Source: Kineococcus rubinsiae (GTDB taxonomy: Bacteria; Actinomycetota; Actinomycetes; Actinomycetales; Kineococcaceae). Taken from it: DNA of 55,949 nucleotides. The translations under genes and the position numbers were made by a program. The stretch is from contig NZ_VWPY01000030.1 in the NCBI RefSeq assembly GCF_011839805.1, forward strand, positions 1 to 55,949, in the 5' to 3' direction. Under the pieces are notes generated by a model, which was given only the letters and a program-made list of their open reading frames with translations, was not told where the DNA came from and did not search any database. Shown here in pieces: positions 18,145 through 26,408 of the stretch (its first letter is position 1; each line of letters opens with the position of its first letter).

Positions 18145-19029
18145 TCACCAGGTTCCGTAGACCGCCTCGGTGTTCGCGGCGAGGGCGCCGCACAGCTCGT
18201 CGAGGTCGCAACCGAGAGTGTTCGCCATGCTGCGCACCGTGATCGGCACGAGGTAGCTCGCGTTCGGCCGGCCCCGGAAGGGCGTCGGCGTGAGGAACGG
18301 CGCGTCGGTCTCCACGAGGATCCGGTCCCGGGGCGCGGCCCGCAGCGCCTCGCGCAGCGGCTCGGCGTTCTTGAACGTCACCGTCCCCGCGAAGGACAGG
18401 AAGTACCCCGCGTCCGCGCACGTCCGGGCCATGGCCGCGTCGCCGGAGAAGCAGTGGAAGACGGTGCGCTCGGGCGCGCCCTCCTCGGCGAGGATCCGCA
18501 GGACGTCGTCGTGGGCGTCCCGGTCGTGGATCTGCAGGGCCAGGCCCAGCTCCTTGGCGATCGCGATGTGGCGGCGGAACGACTCCTGCTGGGTCGCCAC
18601 CCCCTCGGGCGGGGTCCGGAAGTAGTCCAGCCCGGTCTCGCCGACGACCCGGACGCGGGGGTGGCGCGCGAGCTCGCGGATCTCGTCCAGGGCCGCGTCC
18701 AACTCGCCCGCCGCGGCCAGCGACGGCGCCTCGTTGGGGTGCAGGGCGACCCCGCCCAGCAGCTGCGGGTGGCGGTCGACGGCTTCGACCGTCCAGCGGG
18801 CGGCGGGCAGGTCGCAGCCGATCTGCACCGCGCGGGGCACGCCCGCGGCCGCCGAGGCCGCGAGCAGGTCCTCGACCGAGGTGTCGTCGTCGGAGTCGGC
18901 GATGTCCAGGTGGGTGTGGTTGTCCACGACCTCCACGGACAGCGGCTCGGGCGCCGGCGGGCGCTCGAGGTCGCGCCGCCGGCCCCCCTCGTCGCTGCCG
19001 ACGCGCGAGCGCGGGACGGCGTCGCTCAC
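18145..19029 (-). CDS. tatD: TatD-family metal-dependent hydrolase (DNase)
   Basis: Cytoplasmic TIM-barrel metallohydrolase of 294 residues, a 3'-5' exonuclease in characterised relatives. Metal ligands are visible: HTHLD near residue 34, E in [12 protein letters not shown] in [13 protein letters not shown] in TVFHCFSGD, and D in [15 protein letters not shown]. It has an unusual 25-residue polar N-terminal extension before [18 protein letters not shown] 19029 overlaps the metG stop as GTGA, so translation is probably coupled. The metG-tatD-rpfB-rsmA order is conserved in actinobacteria. The in vivo substrate (DNA damage or quality control) is not shown by the sequence. Confidence 0.94.
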   Translation of the reverse strand: MSDAVPRSRVGSDEGGRRRDLERPPAPEPLSVEVVDNHTHLDIADSDDDTSVEDLLAASAAAGVPRAVQIGCDLPAARWTVEAVDRHPQLLGGVALHPNEAPSLAAAGELDAALDEIRELARHPRVRVVGETGLDYFRTPPEGVATQQESFRRHIAIAKELGLALQIHDRDAHDDVLRILAEEGAPERTVFHCFSGDAAMARTCADAGYFLSFAGTVTFKNAEPLREALRAAPRDRILVETDAPFLTPTPFRGRPNASYLVPITVRSMANTLGCDLDELCGALAANTEAVYGTW

Positions 19030-20834
19030 TCCGCCGGCCGCAGGCGAGCGAGCTCCTCCTCGACGACCGCCGCGACGTCGAGCTTGGTGAAGACGGGCGT
19101 CGGGGCCGCGACCGGCGTCCCCGGGACGATCGGCACGCGGCCCCACGCGGGCAGCGTCTCGCCGCGGCGGTAGTCGCCCGTGAGGATCGGGTAGGGCCGG
19201 CCGTCGTCGAGGTCGGTGACCTCCTCCAGGCGCGGCATGGGCGACACCGTGCCCGTGCCGCCCAGCGCCTCGTGCACGGCCTGCGAGGACGCGGGCAGGT
19301 ACGGCGAGAGCTGCGTCCGGCAGTCGGAGACGGCCTGCGCCGCGACGTGCAGGACGGTGGCCATCCGCTCGGGGTCGGAGTTCTTGATCTTCCAGGGCTC
19401 CTGCTCGGTGAGGTACTTGTTCACCTCACCGACCACGCGCATGGCCTCGGCGACCCCGGCGCGCTGGCGGTGCGAGCCGATGAGGGTGCCGACCGAGTCG
19501 AACCCCGCCTCGGTCGCCGCGAGCAGCGTCCGGTCGGCGTCGGTCAGCGTCCCCGCGGCCGGGATCGCCCCGAGGTTCTTGGCGATGAGGCTCGCGGTGC
19601 GGTTGACCAGGTTGCCCCAGCCCGCGACGAGCTCGGAGTTCGTCCGGGTCGCGAACTCCGACCACGTGAAGTCGGAGTCGTTGTTCTCCGGGCCGGCCGC
19701 GGAGATGAAGTACCGCAGCGCGTCCGGCTGGTAGCGGGCCAGCACGTCGCGGACGTGGATGACCACGCCCCGGCTGGAGGAGAACTGCTTGCCCTCCATG
19801 GTGAGGAACTCGCTGGCCACCACCTCGGTGGGCAGGTTCAGCGAGCCGAACCGTCCGGGCTCGCCGCCGTGCGCGCCCCTGCCGTCGTAGGCGAGCAGCT
19901 CCGCGGGCCAGATCTGGGAGTGGAAGGTGATGTTGTCCTTGCCCATGAAGTAGTACGACTCCGCGGACGGGTCGGTCCACCACGCCTTCCAGGCGTCCGG
20001 GTCCCCCGTGCGGCGCGCCCACTCCACCGACGCCGACAGGTAGCCGATGACGGCGTCGAACCAGACGTACAGCCGCTTGGCCGGGTTCTCCTCCCAGCCG
20101 GGCAGCGGGACGGGGATGCCCCAGTCGATGTCGCGCGTCATGGCGCGCGGCTTGAGGTCCTCGAGCAGGTTCAGGGAGAACTTCAGGACGTTGGGCCGCC
20201 AGCGGCCCGTCTCGCTGCGCCCGGCCAGCCACTCCCCCAGCGCCTCGGCCAGCGCGGGCAGGTCGAGGAAGAAGTGCTCGGTCTCCACGAACAGCGGCGT
20301 CTCGCCGTTGATGCGGCTGCGCGGGTTCTTCAGCTCGATCGCGTCGAGCTGGTTGCCGCAGTTGTCGCACTGGTCGCCGCGCGCGCCGTCGAAGCCGCAG
20401 ATCGGGCAGGTGCCCTCGACGTAGCGGTCCGGCAGCGTGCGGCCCGTGGACGGCGAGATCGCGCCCATGGCCTTCTTCGCCACCATGTACCCGTTGCGGT
20501 GCACCGTGCGGAACATCTCCTGCACGACCGAGTAGTGGTTGGCGGTCGTGGTGCGCGTGAACAGGTCGTAGGCCAGGCCCAGGCCGTGCAGGTCCTCCGC
20601 GATGACCCGGTTGTAGCGGTCCGCGAGCGCCTGGGGCGTCACGCCCTCCTGCTCGGCCTGCACGAGGATCGGCGTCCCGTGCTCGTCGGTGCCCGAGACC
20701 ATGAGGACGTCGTGACCCGCCATCCGCATGTACCGGCTGAACACGTCGGAGGGGACGCCGAAGCCGGCGACGTGGCCGAGGTGACGGGGGCCGTTGGCGT
20801 AGGGCCAGGCCACCGCGGAGAGGACGTGGGTCAT
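19026..20834 (-). CDS. metG: Methionyl-tRNA synthetase
   Basis: Class I aminoacyl-tRNA synthetase that charges tRNA-Met; 602 residues, cytoplasmic. The N-terminal Rossmann fold has the HIGH-type HLGH at 18-21. The zinc knuckle is [18 protein letters not shown] (four Cys). [13 protein letters not shown] marks the active site, and the KMSKS loop is present as GKQFSSSRG. The anticodon-binding helical domain is intact, with [21 protein letters not shown] and the conserved [11 protein letters not shown]. No C-terminal tRNA-binding (EMAP) domain is present; the protein stops after a short tail ending LARLRPAE. It heads a unit followed by tatD with a GTGA overlap. Confidence 0.98.
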   Translation of the reverse strand: MTHVLSAVAWPYANGPRHLGHVAGFGVPSDVFSRYMRMAGHDVLMVSGTDEHGTPILVQAEQEGVTPQALADRYNRVIAEDLHGLGLAYDLFTRTTTANHYSVVQEMFRTVHRNGYMVAKKAMGAISPSTGRTLPDRYVEGTCPICGFDGARGDQCDNCGNQLDAIELKNPRSRINGETPLFVETEHFFLDLPALAEALGEWLAGRSETGRWRPNVLKFSLNLLEDLKPRAMTRDIDWGIPVPLPGWEENPAKRLYVWFDAVIGYLSASVEWARRTGDPDAWKAWWTDPSAESYYFMGKDNITFHSQIWPAELLAYDGRGAHGGEPGRFGSLNLPTEVVASEFLTMEGKQFSSSRGVVIHVRDVLARYQPDALRYFISAAGPENNDSDFTWSEFATRTNSELVAGWGNLVNRTASLIAKNLGAIPAAGTLTDADRTLLAATEAGFDSVGTLIGSHRQRAGVAEAMRVVGEVNKYLTEQEPWKIKNSDPERMATVLHVAAQAVSDCRTQLSPYLPASSQAVHEALGGTGTVSPMPRLEEVTDLDDGRPYPILTGDYRRGETLPAWGRVPIVPGTPVAAPTPVFTKLDVAAVVEEELARLRPAE

Positions 20835-20877
20835 GCAGCGATCCTAGGGCGGTGCCGGAGGGACGCGTCCGGGGCCG

Positions 20878-21552
20878 TCAGTGCCAGTGCGGCGGGCGGG
20901 AGCGCCGGCGCGGGGCGCCGTCCCAGTGCGCGAGCGGCTCGGAGTGCCACCACCAGTCGGGGTCGTGCTCGATGCCGGGCAGGTCCGCGCGCCCGGTGAC
21001 GGCCAGCAGCACGTCGGCGGGCCCGGCCGAGGCCAGGGCGGGCGCCGCCCACGGGAAGACGCGGCGCACCGTGCGGTCGCAGACGTCCGCGGGCAGCTCC
21101 AAGCGGACGTCGAGGGCCCCGGCCGCGTCCCGGCCGTGCACGAGCACCTCGGTGACGGCCATCCCGGCCCACCCGCCGGCGTCCGCGAGGCCGCTGGGGT
21201 GCCAGGCCCGCTCGTCGCCCAGGTCGCGCAGGGCCGCGGCGAGCACGGCCGCGGCGCCCGCGACGTCGGCGAGCTGCTCGGCGGGCGCGACCGGCCGGCC
21301 CTCGCGCAGCGGGGAGCGCGGGCCGGTGGCCCGCGTGGCGACGAGCGCGGCGTAGAAGAGGAGGGCGTCGGCGACGTGGCTGACGCTGCGGGCGGCGCTC
21401 CAGCGGGTCGGCCGGGCGGGACCCTCCCAGCGCGCGTCGTCGTCGGGGCGCTCGGCGAGCGCGCCCAGGGCGTGGGCCGCGGTGACGACGTCGCCGGGCG
21501 GCACGTCGGGCGCCGGCTCCGGCCCGGGTCTCACGGGTCTCACGGCGCTCAC
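20878..21552 (-). CDS. DinB/mycothiol-dependent maleylpyruvate isomerase-like protein
   Basis: Protein of 224 residues resembling actinobacterial proteins with a DinB-like four-helix metal-binding domain (maleylpyruvate isomerase N-terminal type). The features are WSAARSVSHVADALLFYAALV, followed by GMAVTEVLVHGRDAAGALDVRLELPADVCDRTVRRVFPWAAP, in which VLVHGRD is the recurring motif of this family and H carries the metal in relatives. Mycothiol-linked chemistry is possible but not shown. The start GTG 21552 overlaps the aminotransferase stop (GTGA). Its first residues include a small repeat (three GTGAG(A/C) units). It is probably co-transcribed with the aminotransferase, and the function remains unknown. 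Confidence 0.65.
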   Translation of the reverse strand: MSAVRPVRPGPEPAPDVPPGDVVTAAHALGALAERPDDDARWEGPARPTRWSAARSVSHVADALLFYAALVATRATGPRSPLREGRPVAPAEQLADVAGAAAVLAAALRDLGDERAWHPSGLADAGGWAGMAVTEVLVHGRDAAGALDVRLELPADVCDRTVRRVFPWAAPALASAGPADVLLAVTGRADLPGIEHDPDWWWHSEPLAHWDGAPRRRSRPPHWH

Positions 21553-22841
21553 GGGGCGGGGACGGCCCGGGCGGCGGGCTCGTCCTGCTCCCCGGCGGTC
21601 CCCTCGTCCCCGACGGTCCCCGCGACGGAGCCGGCTCCAGGCTCGGCACCACCCGCGCCCAGCTCGGTGAGGGCGGCGCGCATCCGGCGCACGGCCTGGG
21701 CGATCCGCTGCTCGTTCTCGATGAGGGCGAAGCGGACGTGGCCCTCGCCGCCGGCGCCGAACCCGACGCCCGGCGAGACGGCGACGTCGGCCTCGGTGAC
21801 GAGCAGCTTGGCGAACTCGATGCTGCCGAGGTGCGCGTACGGCGCCGGGATCGGCGCCCACACGAACATCGTGCCGCGCGGCGCGGGGACGTCCCAGCCG
21901 ATGCGCGCCAGGCCCTCGACCAGCGCGTTGCGCCGCGACTCGTACACGGCGTTGACCTCGGCGGGGTAGCCGGCGGCCTCGTTCATCGTCACGGTGGCCG
22001 CGATCTGCACGGGCTGGAACGTGCCGTAGTCCAGGTAGCTCTTGAGCTTCGCCAGCGCCCCGACGACCTCGCGGTTGCCGGCCAGGAAGGCCACCCGCCA
22101 GCCGGCCATCGAGAACGACTTGGTCATGGAGTACAGCTCGACGGCGCAGTCCTTCGCGCCCTCGCACTGCAGGATCGAGGGGGGCCGCCAGCCGTCGAAG
22201 GCGACGTCCGCGTAGGCGAAGTCGTGCACGACGACGACGTCGCGCTCGCGCGCCCAGTCCACCAGCCGCTGCAGGTCGGCCAGCTCGGCCGTCGCGGTCG
22301 TCGGGTTGTGCGGGAAGGAGCAGACGACGACGCGCGGCCGCGGCCAGCCCTGCTCCCACGCGTCGATGACGCCGTCGACGTAGGCGGCGCCGCCCGCGGT
22401 GCCGGCCCCGATCGGGACCTGGCGGGTGTCGGCGCCCGCGAAGTAGGGCCCCCACAGGTGGATGGGGTACGACGGCGTCGGGACGATCGCCGCGTCACCG
22501 GGCTGCAGCAGCACCCACATGAGGTGGCTGAAACCCTCCTTGGCGCCGATGGTCGAGATGACCTCGGTCTCCGGGTCGAGCTCGACGCCCCACTGGCGCA
22601 GGTACAGGGCAGCGGCGGCCTCGCGCAGCTTCGGCAGCCCGCGGCTCGCGGAGTAGCGGTGGTTGCGGGCGTTGCCCGCGGCCTCGGCCAGCTTGTCGAC
22701 CGCGATCTGGGGCGAGGGGATGTCGGGGTTGCCGAAGCCCAGGTCGACCACGTCGCGGCCGGCGCGGCGGGCCTGCACCTTCAGCGTGTCGATGATGGTG
22801 AACACGTAGGGCGGCAGGCCGGGGATGCGTCGGAACTCCAC
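21549..22841 (-). CDS. AlaC-type aminotransferase (class I/II, PLP-dependent)
   Basis: PLP enzyme of 430 residues that closely follows the E. coli AlaC layout (glutamate-pyruvate transaminase): IPGLPPYVFTIIDTLKVQ at the N-terminus, DLGFGNPDIPSP, the substrate/PLP region SFPHNPTTATAEL, and the PLP lysine in YSMTKSFSMAGWRVAFL, where K sits in S-M-T-K-S. The C-terminal arginine is in GHVRFALIENEQRI, and a ~35-residue Gly/Ala/Glu-rich tail follows. GTG 22841 has GGAGG immediately upstream. Alternative roles such as succinyldiaminopimelate aminotransferase exist in related actinobacterial proteins. The first gene of a two-gene unit. Confidence 0.85.
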   Translation of the reverse strand: MEFRRIPGLPPYVFTIIDTLKVQARRAGRDVVDLGFGNPDIPSPQIAVDKLAEAAGNARNHRYSASRGLPKLREAAAALYLRQWGVELDPETEVISTIGAKEGFSHLMWVLLQPGDAAIVPTPSYPIHLWGPYFAGADTRQVPIGAGTAGGAAYVDGVIDAWEQGWPRPRVVVCSFPHNPTTATAELADLQRLVDWARERDVVVVHDFAYADVAFDGWRPPSILQCEGAKDCAVELYSMTKSFSMAGWRVAFLAGNREVVGALAKLKSYLDYGTFQPVQIAATVTMNEAAGYPAEVNAVYESRRNALVEGLARIGWDVPAPRGTMFVWAPIPAPYAHLGSIEFAKLLVTEADVAVSPGVGFGAGGEGHVRFALIENEQRIAQAVRRMRAALTELGAGGAEPGAGSVAGTVGDEGTAGEQDEPAARAVPAP

Positions 22842-22969
22842 GCCTCCACCGTACGGCCCGGGGGCACCGCCGCCCCAGCGCCTCCGCGCCGCCCGCGGCG
22901 CGTCCGGGGGCCGTTCCGGGGCCCGAGTCCTGACGGGCGGTGCGGCCCGGCGCGACGTAGCGTCGCGGC

Positions 22970-23182
22970 ATGAGTGAGAACACCGCCCCGGACCCGACGC
23001 AGAACGCCGAGAAGGACCCCGAGACCTGGGTGACGGGCGACGAGCCCATGACCGGACCGCAGAAGAGCTACCTGGAGACCCTCGCCCGCGAGGCGGGGCG
23101 CGAGGTGCCCGCCGACCTCGACAAGGCGCGCGCGTCCGAGATGATCGACGAGCTGCAGAAGGAGACCGGCCGCGGGGCCTGA
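22970..23182 (+). CDS. DUF3072-domain small protein
   Basis: Hydrophilic protein of 70 residues with no signal or membrane segment. The core PMTGPQKSYLETLAREAGREVPADLDKARASEMIDELQKETGR matches the DUF3072 family, a short two-helix domain common in actinobacteria and some proteobacteria. The N-terminal 25 residues are acidic and polar (MSENTAPDPTQNAEKDPETW). The function is unknown. It is monocistronic, divergent from the aminotransferase, and followed 18 bp later by a hairpin terminator. Confidence 0.85.
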   Translation: MSENTAPDPTQNAEKDPETWVTGDEPMTGPQKSYLETLAREAGREVPADLDKARASEMIDELQKETGRGA

Positions 23183-23200
23183 GCCGCGACTGACCAAGAG

Positions 23201-23230
23201 ACCGGCCGGAGCGCTCGCGCACCGGCCGGT
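23201..23230 (+). terminator. Hairpin terminator after DUF3072 gene
   Basis: Perfect 9-bp inverted repeat, ACCGGCCGG at 23201-23209 and CCGGCCGGT at 23222-23230, with a 12-nt loop, 18 bp after the DUF3072 stop codon. It has no U-tract. A copy of GACCGGCCGCGG lies just upstream within the end of the coding region. Confidence 0.6.
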
Positions 23231-23277
23231 CCTGCGTTCCCCCGGACCCCGCGCCGCGCGGCTGGCACGATCTGGGG

Positions 23278-24009
23278 ATGAGCGGCAGCCTGCTGGTGGA
23301 CGTGGTCGTCGACGCCGCCGACCCCGCGGGCCTCGCGCACTGGTGGGCGCAGGCGCTCGAGTGGCGCCTCGGCTACCGCGACGAGCACGAGGTCGACGTG
23401 GACCCGCCCGAGGGCGAGCCGGGCGTGCCCCTCGTCTTCGTCCCGGTCGGCGGACCCCGCACGACGCGCAGCCGCCTCCACCTCGACCTCGACTCCTCCT
23501 CCCCCGCCGAGCAGCGCCAGACGGTCGAGCACCTCCTGCACCTGGGCGCCACGCCCGTCGACGTGGGACAGGGCGACGTGCCGTGGGTGGTGCTGGCCGA
23601 CCCGGAGGGCAACGAGTTCTGCGTCCTCGAACCCCGCCCCGAGTACGAGGGCACCGGCCGCGTGGCGGCCCTCGTCGTCTCCGCCGTGGACGCCCCGGCG
23701 CTGAGCCGGTTCTGGGCCGCGGCCGCCGGCTGGGACCCCGTGCCCGGAGCCGGACCGGTGCCGGCGCTGCGCCGCGGCGGCGCGGGCCCGTTCCTGGAGT
23801 TCGTCGGGGGCGCCGGTCCGCACACGGTCAAGAACCGGTGGCACCTCGACCTCCGCGCGCGGCGCGGGGGGCGCGGCCGCGACGCCGTCGTGCGGGAGCT
23901 GCTGGCCGCAGGAGCGCGCTCCGTCGACATCGGTCAACGCGGTGTGACGTGGGACGTCCTGGCCGACCCGGAGGGCAACGAGTTCTGCGTGCTGGCCGGC
24001 GAGGTCTGA
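23278..24009 (+). CDS. Tandem VOC (glyoxalase-like) domain protein
   Basis: Protein of 243 residues with two glyoxalase-like domains (about 5-118 and 125-240). Each begins with LVxxVVDAxDPAxLAxWW-type strands (DVVVDAADPAGLAHWWAQAL; LVVSAVDAPALSRFWAAAA), has a HLDL strand, and ends with the same VLADPEGNEFCVL block. This is the actinobacterial glyoxalase_6 type. Metal ligands of true glyoxalases are only partly kept (H of RLHLDL and RWHLDL, E of GNEFCVL). Such proteins bind or resist small molecules or act as isomerases or dioxygenases; which one cannot be told. ATG 23278 is the sensible start, and it is monocistronic. Confidence 0.8.
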   Translation: MSGSLLVDVVVDAADPAGLAHWWAQALEWRLGYRDEHEVDVDPPEGEPGVPLVFVPVGGPRTTRSRLHLDLDSSSPAEQRQTVEHLLHLGATPVDVGQGDVPWVVLADPEGNEFCVLEPRPEYEGTGRVAALVVSAVDAPALSRFWAAAAGWDPVPGAGPVPALRRGGAGPFLEFVGGAGPHTVKNRWHLDLRARRGGRGRDAVVRELLAAGARSVDIGQRGVTWDVLADPEGNEFCVLAGEV

Positions 24010-24141
24010 GGACCGGCCGGCGCCACCCCACCGGCTGATTCCGGGCACTCACCGGAGTTGCCTTGCAACGCAGCGGAGTACATTCACCCGTTCACACCGC
24101 TTTCGCCGCGGGACCGCCGCGCGGGGTGTCACTCTTCCCCG

Positions 24142-25008
24142 GTGAACACCGGACGAACGCGCGCCGACGCGACGGCGAACCCCCGGTCGGTCGCCTCGCG
24201 CGCGACGCTGCTCCGGGGTTTCCGGCTCCCGGGTCGCTGGACGCCCGCACTGCTCGGGGTCATCGCGGTGCTCTCCGTGCTCAGCGTGCTGTCGCAGGTC
24301 CTCAAGTACGGCCTCGACCTCGACCTCGAGGGGCTGAACAGCTTCGAGCGGTGGTTCTTCGTGGACCGGGAGATGGGCGTCCCCGCCTGGTTCTCGACCA
24401 TCCTGCTGTTCGTCGCGGGTGAGCGGCTCTGGCGCCTCGCCTCGCACGAGAAGGCGGCCGGCTCCCCGTGGCACCGGCACTGGCGCCTGCTCTCGGCGAC
24501 CTTCGTCTACCTGTCCCTGGACGAGCTGACCGAGCTGCACGAGCAGGCGATCCTGCCCCTGCGCGCCCTGCTGGACACCTCCGGCGTCCTCACCTTCGCG
24601 TGGGTGGTCCTGGCCGTGCCGCTCGTCGCCGTGTTCGGGCTCGTCTTCCTGCGGTTCCTGCGGGCGCAGTCCGCCGTGACGCGCTGGACGTTCGTGCTCA
24701 GCGCCGTCGTCTACCTCGGCGGCGCCGTGGGCATGGAGATGGCCGGGTCCCCGCTCTACAACGCGGCCGCCGTCCCCGTCACCACCACCGTCGTCACCGA
24801 CGGCGGCACCCCCCAGGTGAGCGAGACCGTCGTGGTCCACGACGTCCCCTACGCCTTCGTGGTCGGGCTCGAGGAGGGCCTGGAGATGCTGGGTGCCCTG
24901 CTGTTCCTCGGCGCCGTCACCACGGTGGCCGTGGAGAAGCGGCGCTCCTCGCCGACCGCGCTACCGATCGTCGCGGGTGCCCCCGTCGGCCGGCACGTCC
25001 GCGCCTGA
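24142..25008 (+). CDS. Uncharacterised integral membrane protein
   Basis: Protein of 288 residues with about five to six hydrophobic segments: TPALLGVIAVLSVLSVLSQVL, AWFSTILLFVAGE, VLTFAWVVLAVPLVAVFGLVFL, FVLSAVVYLGGAVGMEMAG, and EEGLEMLGALLFLGAVTTV. Between the last two is a Thr/Val-rich loop (VPVTTTVVTDGGTPQVSETVVVHDV). Polar residues inside or near helices (LSLDELTELHEQ, GLEEGLEMLG) suggest metal or proton handling. I do not recognise the family. GTG 24142 was chosen because the sequence upstream (PCNAAEYIHPF...) looks non-coding in composition. Monocistronic, with a strong bidirectional hairpin after it. The upstream TTGCCT/TACATT pair (24058-24084) has only a 15-nt spacer. Confidence 0.6.
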   Translation: MNTGRTRADATANPRSVASRATLLRGFRLPGRWTPALLGVIAVLSVLSVLSQVLKYGLDLDLEGLNSFERWFFVDREMGVPAWFSTILLFVAGERLWRLASHEKAAGSPWHRHWRLLSATFVYLSLDELTELHEQAILPLRALLDTSGVLTFAWVVLAVPLVAVFGLVFLRFLRAQSAVTRWTFVLSAVVYLGGAVGMEMAGSPLYNAAAVPVTTTVVTDGGTPQVSETVVVHDVPYAFVVGLEEGLEMLGALLFLGAVTTVAVEKRRSSPTALPIVAGAPVGRHVRA

Positions 25009-25025
25009 GCACCCCTGCACCTCGT

Positions 25026-25065
25026 CGGCCGCGCGGCCGGACCCCCGGGTCCGGCCGCGCGGCCG
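25026..25065. terminator. Bidirectional hairpin terminator
   Basis: Perfect 19-bp inverted repeat (25026-25044 and 25047-25065, arm CGGCCGCGCGGCCGGACCC) separated by two bases, so the real loop must be larger. It lies between the converging membrane-protein gene (stop 25008) and the LacI gene (stop 25120). There is no U-tract. Confidence 0.8.
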
Positions 25066-25119
25066 CTGTGCGTCGACCCCCGCCCGCGGCCCCCGACCGG
25101 CGGGCCCGGGTGAGCGGGG

Positions 25120-26148
25120 TCAGGCCCGGCCGGTCCCCGCGGTGCTCTCGCGGACCTCGAGGTGGTGCGTCGCGGTGAGCAGCCGCGGCGGCCCCTCGAC
25201 GCCCGCGAGGCGGTCGACGAGCAGCCCCAGCGCGAGGTCGGCCATCACAGCGCGGTCGAGGGCGATCGACGTGAGGGTCGGCGACGTGTAGCGCGACTGC
25301 TCGACGTCGTCCACGCCGAGGACGGCGACGTCCTCGGGCACGCGACGCCCGAGCTGGCGCAGGGCGTGCAGCGCGCCGTAGGCCAGCAGGTCGTTGGCGG
25401 CGAAGACGGCGTCGACGTCGGGGTGCGCGGCGAGCAGGGTCAGGGTCCCCTCGTAGCCGTGGCTGCGCTCCCACTCGGGCGTCACCCACGCCAGGCGCGG
25501 GTCGACGGGCACGCCGTGCGCGCGCAGGGCCTGCTCGTAGCCGGCGACGCGCTGGGCGACGACGGGTGAGCGGACCGGCTCCTTGTCCCCGAGGAAGGCG
25601 ATCCGGCGGCGGCCGCGCTCCAGCAGGTGCCGGGTGCCGAGCTCACCCACCCCGACCGAGTCGATGGTGACGCGGTCGATGCCCGAGCCGTCGCCGTGCT
25701 CGCCGATGAGGACGGCGGGGGTCGAGTCGCGGCGGCGCGCGAGCTCCTCGACCGGCATGGACAGGGGGACGAAGACGAGCCCGTCCACGAGCCGGACCGG
25801 GAACCCCGCCGCCACCTCGCGCTCGCGCTCGGTCTCGCCGTCGGTCTGCTCGACGAGCAGCGTCAGGCCGCGCGCGCGGGCCGCGGTCACGAGCGTGGAG
25901 GTGAGCTCGCCGTAGTAGGGGCTCGTCACGTTGGGCACGGCCAGGGCGACGAGGCCCGTGCGCCCCTGCCGCAGCTGCCGGCCGATGCCGTTGGGGCGGT
26001 AGTCGAGCTCGTCGATCACGGCGCGGACGCGCTCGCGCATCGCCGGCCGCACGTGGGGGTGGTCGTTCACCACGTTGGAGACGGTCTTGATCGAGACACC
26101 CGCGGCGAGGGCGACGTCACGCAGCGTCGTCGCACGGGAGGCAGGCAC
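25120..26148 (-). CDS. LacI-family transcriptional regulator
   Basis: Sugar-responsive repressor of 342 residues. The HTH is at the N-terminus (TTLRDVALAAGVSIKTVSNVVNDHPHVRPAMRERV), the hinge helix is YRPNGIGRQLRQGRTG, and a periplasmic-binding-like effector domain follows (LVALAVPNVTSPYYGELTSTLV; GYEGTLTLLAAHPDVDAVFAANDLLAYGALHALRQLG; VAVLGVDDVEQSRYTSPTLTSI). GTG 26148 was chosen because the HTH starts 7 residues later, as usual; ATG 26181 would add 11 residues. It is divergent from the GH51 arabinofuranosidase gene, so it very likely represses it, with arabinose or arabino-oligosaccharide as a plausible effector. The candidate operator lies between the two. Confidence 0.92.
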   Translation of the reverse strand: MPASRATTLRDVALAAGVSIKTVSNVVNDHPHVRPAMRERVRAVIDELDYRPNGIGRQLRQGRTGLVALAVPNVTSPYYGELTSTLVTAARARGLTLLVEQTDGETEREREVAAGFPVRLVDGLVFVPLSMPVEELARRRDSTPAVLIGEHGDGSGIDRVTIDSVGVGELGTRHLLERGRRRIAFLGDKEPVRSPVVAQRVAGYEQALRAHGVPVDPRLAWVTPEWERSHGYEGTLTLLAAHPDVDAVFAANDLLAYGALHALRQLGRRVPEDVAVLGVDDVEQSRYTSPTLTSIALDRAVMADLALGLLVDRLAGVEGPPRLLTATHHLEVRESTAGTGRA

Positions 26149-26207
26149 CGCCGCATCATGCCACCGAGCGCTTGACGTCACCCCGACTTTGGGGGCAGGG
26201 TGCGTTC

Positions 26208-26227
26208 CAACGTTGTAAAGTCAACGT
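26208..26227. promoter_or_regulatory. Candidate LacI-family operator
   Basis: The sequence CAACGTTG (26208-26215) is an 8-bp perfect palindrome with a central CpG, as LacI-type operators have. It overlaps a 6-6-6 inverted repeat, ACGTTG-TAAAGT-CAACGT (26210-26227). It lies in the 260-bp region between the divergent LacI and GH51 genes, 60 bp upstream of the LacI GTG and about 180 bp upstream of the GH51 start. Binding is inferred only from position and symmetry. Confidence 0.5.
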
Positions 26228-26408
26228 GGTCCCCGGCGCCGCGGTCCCCTCCGGGCGTCGACGACGAGGTCCCACGGAGGTCGAGGATGACCGGCAGACC
26301 ACCGCCGCGCCGCCCTGTCCGCACGGGCGGCCCCGGCCCGCGCTGACCTGCGGCGCCACCGCGATCACCAGCAGCACCACCGCACCCCTCAGCACCGGAA
26401 GGAAACCC

